Positions 22,301 to 34,400 of a stretch of 64,000 bases of DNA are shown here, in pieces; the first letter of the stretch is position 1; each line of letters starts with the position of its first letter. The notes beneath the pieces were generated by a model. The model was given only the letters and a program-made list of their open reading frames with translations. It ran no database searches and was not told where the DNA came from. The DNA is from Oscheius sp. JU75 (lineage: Eukaryota > Nematoda > Chromadorea > Rhabditida > Rhabditidae): positions 4,526,001 to 4,590,000 of the forward strand of contig JASJZC010000007.1 in NCBI GenBank assembly GCA_037178855.1, in the 5' to 3' direction. The translations under genes and the position numbers were made by a program.

Positions 22301-25300
22301 TTCAGGCGCTCAAGTACTGCAAAGACAGGTAAAATTTGTTCTCTCTGTGTCTACAAATTGCTTTAGGGACCTGGAAATCAAGGGACAACTAGAGGAACAG
22401 AGGAACTACTTCATCGAGCAGAAAGTTCAAGAGAGCATTCAGAGGATCGAAAAAGGCAAGGACCATCCGATCAAACAAGAAGACGAAGGAACGAGTCATA
22501 CTGCTTTGAAGCAGGCCCTTACTCAATCGACCAAGCACGCTCTGAAGAAGGGAAGCAAGACCCCGAAGGTATCAGTTCTTCTCAAAGACCTCCATTGGAA
22601 ATCACACGCGTGGCAACAATGCGAAGGGAACGTCGGTTTTGCACGTCAATAGTACGACGCGGCTAAACTCATAGTCAGCTGAACTGAGTCTAATAAACTG
22701 AGACTGTCAATTTTTTTTTTTGGATTACGATATCGAACATCTGCTCCTTACAGCTGTCAATCCGCGACGCTGTTTTGTTGCGCCTGTTCACTTTTTCACA
22801 CCATTGTGCAACGCGATACGGTCTGCAGATGGTCATGCAGAGATTGTGAACACTCTTTCATCTATCATATTAATATTTTCAGAAACCGAAGACTCGAGCT
22901 CGAGATCCGTCGCGTTCTCCACCAGCTTCTCCTCCTCCATCCGAGGTTCACATTGAGGACATGCCGAAGACGGAAACGGCTGCCACGTGTAAGAACATCC
23001 CTCTCACCAGCACCTTCATCTCGAAGATGATTGATGATGGAGGATTTGCAGATGTATCATTATCAAATAGTTTCTCTTAACTCATTATTCAGAACTTGGA
23101 AGATATGATTCTCTGCATGAACTGTTACAGGTACGGCATGCCGCCAGACTTTGATTACGCCGGCCTGAGGGACAATCTTTCATGGATCCGCCGCAGTAGA
23201 ACCGAGGACGATGTTTATAACTCAATCGTACAAAAAGTTCAACAGAACTTTGAGCGACTCAACCTGAGTCTCGAGGACGCTGCCAAGTTTGCCGAATACA
23301 GCGAATCCATCTACGACAAGGAGGACCAAACCGCTTTCTTCCAACAGATGCTGGAAAACGACATCAGAGAGACATTGGAGAAGACCCAGGTCAAGGCGGA
23401 GAGAATATCTTTTGCTATGCAAACAGCTAGAGTCTTCACCGAAGAAGTCATGGCAAAAATGGCTTCTACTCCTGATGAGGTAAACAAACCTTTCAATGTT
23501 CTACATATACAGTTTCAGACTGATGCCATCAACGAGGAGGTCGCTAAGCTTGGAGCTACCCTGGATTTCATCGACAACGAGGAGAGCAGACTCTGGAGGT
23601 TCCAGCAAATTGAACGCTACTTTGGTTATTATCTGCAGCCGCTTCCCATCTACTTCCAAAACAAAATGCCTCCCTGGAATGAGACTCATCGTACCACCAT
23701 GAATCAGTTGAGACCTTTCTTGGCTGCACCCTGGCAGGTTAGTATTGTATCTTGAGACTTAACGCTAGTTCTATAGAACCTTTGAAATTTGTTTTTTTTC
23801 CGTTTCCGGTCGATGATTACCACGTTTCAGCAAGACGACAGCGAGGAATCTAATATCTCTTCCGATTCTGAGCGACAGACCGACGGTTGTATCAAGGCAA
23901 AGCGGACGAAGAGAGAGAAAGCCAACTTCTACATGCCGCCAATGTTCCCCTCAGGAAACATCTTTGTGGAGATGGCCGTTCAAACTGACGCTGTTCCAAA
24001 AAAGAACGAGGAGACACAGGATACCTTAAAGCAGACGAACAACATCACCCCTTCTGGCCGCGTGATCAAAAAGGTATTTTTTGTTTGAGATGAACCAATG
24101 GGAGAATTTTAGCCACAAAAGAAGAATAAGAAAATTGAGCTCAACAATATCCTTCCTCAGGATAAGGCAGAAGGGAGAACACTGACTGCCTCTGCTCGAG
24201 CCGCTGCTGCTACGCTTGCTCAGGCTCATCCGGCTGTCAACATGATGCCTATACAGATCCCTTCGGTCCCTTTACAACAGAACATCTACGACGATCCTCT
24301 AAATAACGGCCATTTCAAAGTGAGTCCACTGTTGGGCATGGGTTGCTTCCCCCTATGTGTTTTTTTACACTCACCTGCCTGCCTTTATCTTACTCTGAGT
24401 GCGATTAAAACTATTAGCAGACGACCGACTTACTTTTGTTTGCGCTTTAGGTTATAGCTGCTGGTCCTCTTAAAGTAGGGGACGGTACTTTCGGGCTTTT
24501 TACCCCGCGAGCTGTACCCATGGAGTACGCAATGCGGTTCTTCCCCACTTGCAATCGACGGGACCCTGTATGTTATAAAAAAAACTTCTCTGAAGAGAGA
24601 CTGTTTTAGCTGAAAAACGACAGTCCCGCCGAGCAGGCCAGAGTCATGGAGGAATGGGTTCGATCCTGGTTGCAAGAGTCTCAGAGAATTCGACCGGCCA
24701 ACGGCTCCGCCCCGATCACTGGTGCTCACGACTTCATAGCTTCTTACTCCGACCAGGTAATTTGAAACAGCGACAGATGTAAAGAAGTTATTTCAGAATC
24801 AAGTTGTCTCTGCTCTCTCTGCAGTGGCGTTGAATCTGATGAATGTCCGTAGACTGACCAATCGTACTGCTGATTTGATGGGCGTCTTCCAGGAACGCTC
24901 TTCCAGCATCAAATGGAACAAGTTGCATGCTCAGCTGTTCAGCATTGCCGGAGTCTCGTTCGAAATTCGTAGGTGATTCGGAATTGATTGTCAAGCAGTT
25001 TTTGTTTCAGCCGGTGAGCCCACTATTAGGCCCCTACCAGATAGTAGCCAGAACGATGGTGACTACATTCTCGGCGAGCAGATTGGTTATATTGATGAAG
25101 TCAAGTCGAAGCTGGAGGAACAAATTGTCAACGAAAAGGAAGTGGCCAAAAAGATTGCTGAAGCTTTGAAGAATATTGACGAGAAGAATCGTGCCAACGA
25201 CAAGACTATTGCGGAATATAAGAAGAAATATGAGGAGCTGGATAAGAACGCCAAAAAGAATGACAAGGCCAGCAAGCAGGAGATCCAAACTTTGAAGAAT

Positions 25301-27083
25301 CAGCTGAACAATGAGAAGGATCGCAACACCACTCTCAGCAAGGAGCTCAAAGAGAAGAACAAGGAGGTTAAGCGCATCGACATTCGCTGTACAACTGTCA
25401 CGTGAGTTTTAAGTGCAAACCAAAACGAAAAGAGCTTCAGGTCGGAGAGAGATGAGTTCGCGGATAAGTTCAAGAACTTGCAGAAGGACATGATCGCTCA
25501 GCAGAAGAAACATTCCGATGATATCTCTAAACTTCGACGAGAGATGTCCAGCTTGAACGAGTCCCGCAAAAACCTCCAGAATGGAATTGCTGAACGCGAC
25601 AACGAGATCAAGAGCTCTCAACATCAGATTGAGGAGAGAAATTCTCAGATTAAGAAGCTGAAGAACGAAGTTGAACAGGAGAGACAGAAGACGGCAGCTG
25701 CTAATCGTGAAATAGAGAAGGCCAATGAGCGTGCCAAAAGATCCGAGGTCGACCTACTTACCCGTGATCTCGAGGCTGGTGTCGCTCTCCTCGAACGTGC
25801 CCACTCCGATGCTACCAAACATTGCAATGAGATGGATGATGCTGCCAACAATCGAGCTCGCAGCACTGCCGAGATGAACACTTTCCTTGCCAATAAGAAC
25901 GAGTGGTCCTCTATTGTAGAGCAGATCGACGTTTTCATCAAGAAGGCCAGACTTGACTACACTGCTCAAATAGAGGCTATCCAAGCTGGAAAGCCCCTGG
26001 CGAGTCTCCCGAAGATCTCCGTTCCGAAGCCGCCGAACCCGGCTCCTATTATTAAGGTACCGGTAGTTGTTTCGGTCGAGCCAACTAAACCTGCTCCTGG
26101 CCCTATTGGTCCTCCTCGTGCCTCGACTTCCAACATCTCGCCCCAAAGTCGTGCCCCTGGATCTCCGATCATGAAGGCTCCTCTCCACTCTCCTGGATCG
26201 CCTGTTCGTCATCCTGGAGCTATCGGAACCCGACCCAACGGCTTCCCAGTCAACGGTACAAATTCTGATCGCTACGAGAATCATACTGGAGGTTCTGTTG
26301 TAAGCGAAGTTGTCTCTCTTTTAAATTTTGATTTTTTCAGCTTAACAATTGGTCTTGGCCCGAGCCTTTGGAAGGTCTCCTCAACCACAACAGTGGAAAC
26401 AACGATCTTCTCTCACTTGCTCCCGGATCTCGAGTTGACCAGAATGGCTGGGATGAGCAGAACAACACCTGGAGCAACAACGTAGCAAGCAGTGTGAACC
26501 AGTACATCAGCAGTCCCCTGGCTCCTCAGCCTCGTGTCTCTTCCTCCACGGCTATGTTCAACCAGCCCCCCGGCTGGCCTCGTCCTCAGAGCGCCCAGCA
26601 TCAGCCGACTATCGAGCAGCAAAGAATGATTGTGTTCAACGTAAGTTAATAAGAGCTGTCAGACGCAATCTCCGTGTTTCAGCAGTTCTGGCAGCCAATC
26701 ATTGAACGGGTCTCGAAGAAGCTACATATCGAAGTGTAAAAATTCAAATGTACCGGTGATGAAAGATATTTTTCAGTGAACAAGCCTTCCAATTGGTCCG
26801 TCAGTATGTCCAGGAGAACAACATCAACCATATGGCTACTCGAGTCACTCCTGACGACATCATTGAGGCCATCTATCAAAAGCGCTTCGCCGAGACTGCT
26901 TCCCGTCTGCCTCCCGGGGCCGCTCCCGGCTATCTGCAGAACCCCCTGATGGGATCATTGCTTGACAGAAACCCGCTCGGAATGGGTTCGATAAACAGCC
27001 ACGATCACCTTCTGAACAACCTTCTCGCTGGAGATTCGATGCGTCCGTCCTCCTCTACGGAAGCTTCCAAATGGTCCTTCTAA
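19377..27083 (+). CDS. Large MATH-domain, coiled-coil protein
   Basis: Predicted 1543-residue intracellular protein, 21 exons: 19377-19440, 21277-21427, 21526-21593, 21636-21756, 21797-21895, 21938-22165, 22203-22328, 22367-22568, 22883-23053, 23093-23479, 23519-23737, 23831-24073, 24113-24319, 24451-24567, 24610-24756, 24797-24968, 25011-25401, 25441-26299, 26341-26640, 26683-26735, 26777-27083. The start is a Ser/Gly-rich acidic head. A MATH (TRAF-like) domain covers about residues 105-235: TLRLLIQNF, VSWRIMV, LGFFLQC, NDWGYSCFMTWADIL, KDDKVVLEVTV. Helical and charged regions follow, then a coiled coil at about 920-1200 rich in Lys/Glu, a Pro-rich stretch (SVPKPPNPAP and after), and a helical end before SKWSF. 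QTD motifs occur near residues 80 (ACQTD) and 750 (AVQTD). MATH domains usually bind peptides in ubiquitin and TRAF pathways. No RING, BTB or protease domain is seen, so I give no specific role. Confidence 0.82.
19441..21276 (+). other. Unusually long first intron of the MATH-domain gene
   Basis: 1836 bp, against a typical 40-60 bp for this gene. It begins GTAGGT and ends TTTTACAG. The next exon has an in-frame ATG at 21279, so an internal promoter could give a form 22 residues shorter. A minus-strand open frame at 20416-20775 lies inside but has no clear splice partners. Confidence 0.55.
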
Positions 27084-28470
27084 AATGTCCTGCTTTCGAA
27101 AACGCGTAATCGTCCCCTCCCTCTATTTTTCATTCCACTAAGCTTTTTATTCCCAGTTTTCCCGGTTTTCTGGGTTTTCTAACCTGTAGATTGCACATAG
27201 CTACCGATGACAACATAGTAGACAGATATTTTAATGCCAAATGTCATACTTGTGGCGATGGCATCACAGATAGTTGGGTTAAGGTTTTCCGTCCCTGAAA
27301 TCGAATCCTTTCTAGTGGTGTTCATCATGAGCAATCGCTCTTGTTTTGAAAAGTTAGGCCACACAATAATTTGTATTTTGCGCGATCTGTCCATGCAGAT
27401 TCAAATGTTCAACTGTCCAACCGTTTGAAATAAATCTTTTTTATTCGAAGAACTAATCGTCACAACAGCATCAACTACGGATTACGGAAACAAAACAGTC
27501 CTCTCGGCATAATTCACGCATAGTTATCTTGACCAACGACTCATTTCACAGTAGTGTTTGCACAAACACTTTTGCCCGGTAATTTCTCGTCTCAGTCACC
27601 TGCCGATGAGCCGACGCGGATCGCATTTCCGTCGAAAGGCCGTCTGTAATCCATCTTTTCTTCTTTCGAACGACTTGATCACCACCTCGACCGAAAATCA
27701 TGGAAGCCAGCAGAGCAAGAGGCCGGGTCCCGCCACGTAACATGGCGGCTGTAATTCTCATAGTCAATATTTTGGAGACTTGCCAGATCTTTATTTTTAT
27801 TTAGATTTTAGTTGCACTTTTGCAGAGGTTTTTGGAGTCTGTTGCCAAGCCTTTTCTGAAGATAAGATGTGGAGATTGGTTTTGTTGATAGTTGCCACAG
27901 ATTTAGAAGTTAATTCCTCGAAAACGGATTGTCTCACGATATGTCATCCGACTTTTTCATGCATTTATACTTTGGACCTGAAAAGAATCCATAGCCGTGA
28001 CTCTTTTCCCTTGAGTTAAATTAGTATCTATTTTAAATTGTCCTCGCGTTCCTGTCTGTCTGTAACTTTAATTGCTAATTTTTGTCACTTCCTTTGTGCG
28101 CACACTAATTGTTGGCAAGTAAAGTAAAGACGAGCCAGTTTGGGAGAAAGCGTCTTTGAGAGAATGTTGCTCCTATCACGGTAGGGAACAGGCGGACAGG
28201 ATGAAGTTGGAGGGAAGAGTCATGACGGACTGAGAGAAGGAAATAGAAACTGAGGAGATTTCAAAGGAATGGTGGTTATTACTGTCATCTAGCCCCAAGG
28301 AGCGATAGCATTACTTGTTTGCACACAATCGATAATTCCTCTTTTTGCATCCGTGCAACTACGAGTTGTGTATCTCGCTTTCCGTCAAGCAAACAAGTAA
28401 CCCTGCTTGTTTTGAAACTTCATACTGTCTGATTACTCATTTGAAAATGACTATTTCTTCAGGCTCTTCG
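27084..28470. other. Intergenic region between the MATH-domain gene and rbc-1
   Basis: AATAAA at 27429-27434 is a plausible poly(A) signal for the MATH-domain gene. An intronless frame from ATG 27867 to 28019 would encode 50 residues with a hydrophobic start (MWRLVLLIVA) and three Cys. I regard it as unproven. Confidence 0.4.
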
Positions 28471-31400
28471 ATGAGCGTGCACCAAGTAATCACAGGTGCG
28501 CTTAACAGAGGAGAAAATGTATATGCTATTGGTAGTGTCGAAGGAATTACTTTTACTGTAAGTCTCTTATTTACTTTTAGACAATTCCTCCTTTTTCAGG
28601 TTTGTGCCGTAGGATCAGATGTAGTAATTTTGGGTACAGACTTCGTGAGAGTCCAAATCATTCCCGGATGCTCTCATCATACTGAACAGCTAGTTACCAG
28701 CGTTAGTTGCTGCGGTGACTCCGGAAAAGTGAGTTTTCAGTTTAGAAATTGTGAAATAGCACACTTTAGATAGCAGCCACCTACGGAGATATTATCCGGG
28801 TATTCGAGCCAAGTTCTCAGAGTCATGACAAGAAGAATGAATTGCACAAAGTAAGTCGTTTATCTGACTTTTTTCCTAACATCTGGTCTTCAGATATTCC
28901 CGTACAAATGGATCGAAACTCAGTGCTTTACTGTCAAAGGCTTTGTTAGTACAGTTTTGTGGAATATGGATGGTAGGACCTGAAATCCGAAACTTGAAAC
29001 CCAATGATCTTAGGTCTCCGAATGATGGTTGTAATCCGAAATGAACTTATTCTCTATCAACACAGGAGTGTCTCAGGACCCATGCAGAAAACAGCTTCTG
29101 GAGTAATGTTCAGTATTTCAGAGGACGTAAGTCTCTATTAGAGATGTCTATACAAACACCAACAGGATCAACACGACGCAAACTGTTCCTGGGATACAGT
29201 GTGGTCCACAGTTCTCCCCAATACTCCCAAATACATAAAATATTCTCCTGATGGTGGCTTTTTCGCCGTTGCTGGAGAAAACGACTGCGTTGTCAAAATT
29301 TACTACCAAGATCAAAGCGGTCAGCCTTTTGCAGTAGCATTCCTTAACTTTGCTTTAGATGCCGATACCAAAGATATGATGAATTTTGACTACTTCTCGC
29401 TATATCACCCGGCCGCCGTTTGTGGTATTGAATGGAGGAAGACTGGACGTTACATGCCAAGAAAGTGTATTCAAGCTGTATTGATAACTTGGTGCGAGGA
29501 CAACACATCCAGAATTTGGAAAGAAACACCTCCTCCAGAGTTAGCCATCATCGATTTGAGCGGAGATGGAGGTAACTATGCTCTATTTGACGTTTTCACA
29601 CTCTTCGTATCAGGTGAACCAGCTTGGGAACAGCAAAGGCCAAAGAAGTTCATTGGAAAGCATATGAAAGTGAAGTCAACAAGGAAAAAGATCATGAACC
29701 GACTCAAAGGTCTGGTGCCCGAGAAGAAGAAGAGACACCACATTGAGGAGAAAGACCATGCGATGGGACTACGTGCTCAGTTTGGACATTCACCATCGCT
29801 GACTGATCTTCAAGCGGCAACTCAAACTTTCACCAACGTGCAGTTTCACTTGGCCGCAAGCATTAACGCTGATACAGGTAGTAATCAATACACGTTAGTA
29901 TTTCATCCCAAACCTTAGATTGTCTTCTCGTTCCATCTATGGGCTCGTACCAAACCGAGCAGAAATCTTTCTGTGTGCATTGGCTTAACAACAAGGAGCT
30001 TGTATTCAGTCTGGGTGCTGAGCGTCTCTTGGCTGAAACTTTGATGACAGACGACCACTACGGACGGAACATATCCAACGGTTCAACGAAGGAACCATCA
30101 CCAGTAGATATGTTGGAGCCCGAGGAAGTTACACCTATAAGTGAACGGCCTGAACGCCCTCTCAGTGCTTTGGGAAGTGTCTGCTCAGAAACACCTTCAA
30201 GCAAAGACCTTATTGACGTGAAATTGGAAATACTCTTGAGACAATGGAGCAAAGCAAGTGATGTGCTCTTCACTGTGCATCCGGTCGATGGAAGTCTTTT
30301 GGTATGGACGGTGGAATGGCTAGATGACCTGCACCGACAACCAACAGTGTCTTTTACCTCAAGGTTCCCCGGCGCCTTTCCAATCACCGATGCATCCTCT
30401 CTCCATCCGACCTTGAACACCTTCAACCCTCACGAGCCGCTCTATGTTGACCTTCTTCGAACAGAAGGTGATCCGAAAGATCCACTAGGAGAGCGGTTCA
30501 AGAAAAGTGCTATTCCGATGCCAAGCAACACAATCCATATGCTTACAAATCACGAGAACGGATCGCTCAATCTCTGGCACATGGCTATGGAAGAGAAGAG
30601 CAACTATACAACCATATTGAATGTTTCGCACATTTCTCGAATGTGTGGTCATCGCTTCCAGATCAAGCAAATTGTAGCACATCCGGTCCTTCCACTTCTC
30701 CTTACAACATCCCAGTTCCGGTCGGCTAATGCGCAAGACATTTCAAATGTGAGTTACGGGTTATAAATGTAAAATGCGAAGTTTTCAGTATGCTTCACTA
30801 TCCGAAGTAATTTTGTGGAAAATCTCGCCGGTCGGACCTCTATGCAAAAGTGGCGGTGTCATGGAACTTGCGAGAGTAGCTGACCCTTCAAGAAACGCCT
30901 TCAACTCTCTGAGCTTTATTCCAACTATTCTTCCAAGGTAGGATACTAGAACAATGACTATAACATCTTTTCCAGTTGTACCCTAGGAACCGTGTGCAAT
31001 TCACCATCATCTTGCTTTGTTTCAAGCAATGGAACTGATCTCATAATTTATCAAGCTGTTATCGATGCCCGGGGTCTCCTCTCCGAAATTTTCGAGTCCA
31101 ATAGAGTGTCACAAGCGGATGATGATGTGTAAGTCTGATTGAAATTGTTCAGTTTGTGTTGAAAGTTTCAGTTTGTCACGACGATCCTTGTCTCCATCAC
31201 CTAGACATGCTCCCAATAGCTTGCTGCAACAGTTCAAGGTTGTTTCTACACAATCTACGGCGAAGCCTGGCTGTGTCCTCGAAATTGGAAAAATCGCCGA
31301 CGTGTTGAAGGTAGCTTATTTTAATATTCACTTCATACTACATTTCAGCCTGGTGACGAAACTTTGCTGATTCATGTTTTCAACGAGCGTCTTGTATTTG

Positions 31401-34400
31401 AAGAGGAGGGTATTTCGACTGAAGAGAGTCAGTCTCGGATGGAAGTTGTGGTGGACCGAAGTGACGCTACTGTCTTCCGCGATAGATTTTTTGTCGTTGT
31501 TGTACAAAAGGGAGGACAGTCTGATTCTTTCCTGATGTACTCGTTGGTGATCTCTTCACAACAACCGCAACCCATCCCTCATTATGGTATGTATCATCTT
31601 AGACTGCGTTCCATTTTGCTATGTTAGATATCGAAGATCTTCCTGACGAGAAAGGTTTTCTCCGTCCAGCGAGTCCGCTCGCCCATTCTGTTGCCAAACT
31701 CCACTTTACGTCTGAGCTCGTCTGCAAACAGGAGATTCCAATGCCCTCTGGATGTCGAGTTGTCTCTGCTACACCTGTAGCCGGACATCTTCCTTCGTCG
31801 ACCATCTACCCAGCCTGTCAGGCGCCGTTTGTCTTGCTAACAAGTGGAACTGATGACGTTGTTCGCTGCTGGAAATGTATTGTTGATCCGACTAGAAACA
31901 ACAAGTTCTCATGGATCGAGTGGAACATGGTCGGGGACGGAAAGGCCAGTGATCTTGAAGTCGAAGGTACCATCTACAATGTGTCCGCCGCTCACAGTGG
32001 ACGTATCGCCTGTGCTTACGATCCGAGAGGAGGGACCAATCTGGCAAATGCTTCGGAGGTCGAAATTGGTGTTTTCGAATGCGAGTCATCAGGAGGTGTG
32101 GAATGGATGAGAGAAGACACTCTCCATATTCGAGATGTTCATATTCCGAGTGCTGGGTAAGCGTCTTACCCCTTTATCCAATAACACCAGTTTTTAGGAG
32201 AAGCCCAGTCTGCCCAGGCTCTCCGCACGGTGGGTCTCATCAAGATGCATCGTCCGTATCCAGTAAAGATTTAATAATCTCAAGATTTCAAAAAGTCTTT
32301 CGGGGTGTGGTGCAGTGCTTTGAACAGCACGGCTCTGTTAGATCGTTTAGCATGTCAAATATGAAATTCTTAGTTTCATCAAAACGCTATTTTCATTCAA
32401 GGCAAAAATCACTAACTTTATGCTTCTCACAAATTTTTTTGCCAATCATTCCCGTTACTTTGGATGATAACGTATTTCCAGGAATCATGACTGGGCCGTC
32501 GGAAGACCTGCTCAGGGCGCTCAACCGACCAGGAACAATCAGCATTTATTCTGGGCATGTCGACCTCGCCGACAAGATTCGAATTGACTGGGTCTCTACA
32601 GAAGATGGAGGGCATATCTTAACAATTGGAGTGGCTGCCAAAGTTTACCTCTACACTCAGGTTTGATTTCGTTGTTAGTCTTGCAATCAGTTGTTCCAGG
32701 TTTCTCAAGATCCTGCCCAGCAGAATGTCGTACTCATGAAGGAAAGCGAGACTACCATGAGACGACCATCTTTGAGGAAAATGTCCTCTCTCGTGAGCCA
32801 TCATCATCCCAACAGCACACTAACCAAATGGGTCTGCACACGAGTCCTTTCTCTGGAGTCTGCTGATGGTCTACCTCCGATTCCGACAACACTGTCTTGG
32901 GCACGTGACGGTCTTCTGGTAGTTGGAATGCAAAGTGAAATGCGTGTGTACAATCAATGGAACTTGAAGCCAAATACCGGAACAAAAGATAAACCGGAAG
33001 TAAGCATGGTAAAAAGAGGAAGTACGACGACACCAACAGTCACAATCTCGACTTCATATTCTATGCTGGACCAGCTTCACAAGAAAAAAGAACTGCCTCC
33101 AAGCAAAAGTCGAATGAGAATGGATCTTATAGCCAAGACGCATCCACCAAAAGATCAGACACCGCATGCAGTCTTGGAAGCCATCTCTGGTGAAGGTCTT
33201 TTTGAAGCAGCCAGACTATCGTCTCCGATTCTTCCACAGTACCATCCAAAGCAATTGATTGTTCTTCTCAATGCCGGCAAGACCAAAAGAGTAAAAGCCA
33301 TCCTGCTTCACGTGCTGAGTGCTCTGAAACAGCATCAAGGATCCATACACAATCCGCTGTCTCGAGCAGCATCGCTAAGAAGAATGTCTTCCGTAGAGGG
33401 TGATGATGATCGTTTCCGCAGTTCGACTGACATGGTAAGTAAACATGACATTGTTGTCTACATTCATTTCAGCCAAACAAAATCAATTTGGAAGAAGACT
33501 CTCCGGACTACAATGAAATCGAAGATATCTCTCCACTGCCTTTGTACGCCTTGATGGCAGCAGATGACGCTTCTTTTTTGAAGCATGGACAAAATGCTGA
33601 GCATTTCGGAGGGGTATTTTGGCTTATAGATCAATTTTGAAACAAAATTGTTTAGGAACCTGAATACGACTCCCTCTTCTCCTCAAACAATCTCAACGAC
33701 GACGATTTGGATGCCATGTTGAAGGACAGTGACAGTGCCGGGGGACGATCTCGACATGCGTCAGGAACTAGTGCCGAGTTCAAACCGGACAAAGCTGTTA
33801 TGGTGACATTCACAGCGAAACACAACAGGTAGTTCCTGTTACGAACAAGATAAAATGAAATTTCGGATTGCTTACCGAGCTACTCACTCATACTCATCTA
33901 CCCGGACTGTCAAGTGTCGATCAGATGCATCTTCTAGCTATTGCTGACACGCTCAGTCACTTTTCCAGTGACGTTATGGATAAACTAGCACAGGTGAACG
34001 CAGGTTTGTCTGAAATTAGCTAAAATCAAAACTACGCTTCTTCAGCAATGCAACCGTCAGTACCTTCTGTTCTCGGCGATTCGATTGGAGGATATGCAGC
34101 TGTAGGATCTGGAGTCGAAACTGTCGACGAGTGTGGGCTGCGCTTTCTCATGGCCATGAAACAGCATGAGTATCTGCTTCTCTGTCTACCACCAAACCAA
34201 CGCGTCGCCTTGAAGAAACAAGGCCTCTCCTCGGCTAACATCATTTGGGCACAGCATTCGGACACTGAAACGGAGCTTCTGAACGCTGTACCATTCATGC
34301 AGAAGGCTAATCCAACTTGGGATGATTTCCGAAGTCTTGGAGGAGCCTGGTGGCTGAAAAATACTGCAGCTCTCAAGATCTGCATTGAGAAGTTGGCCAA

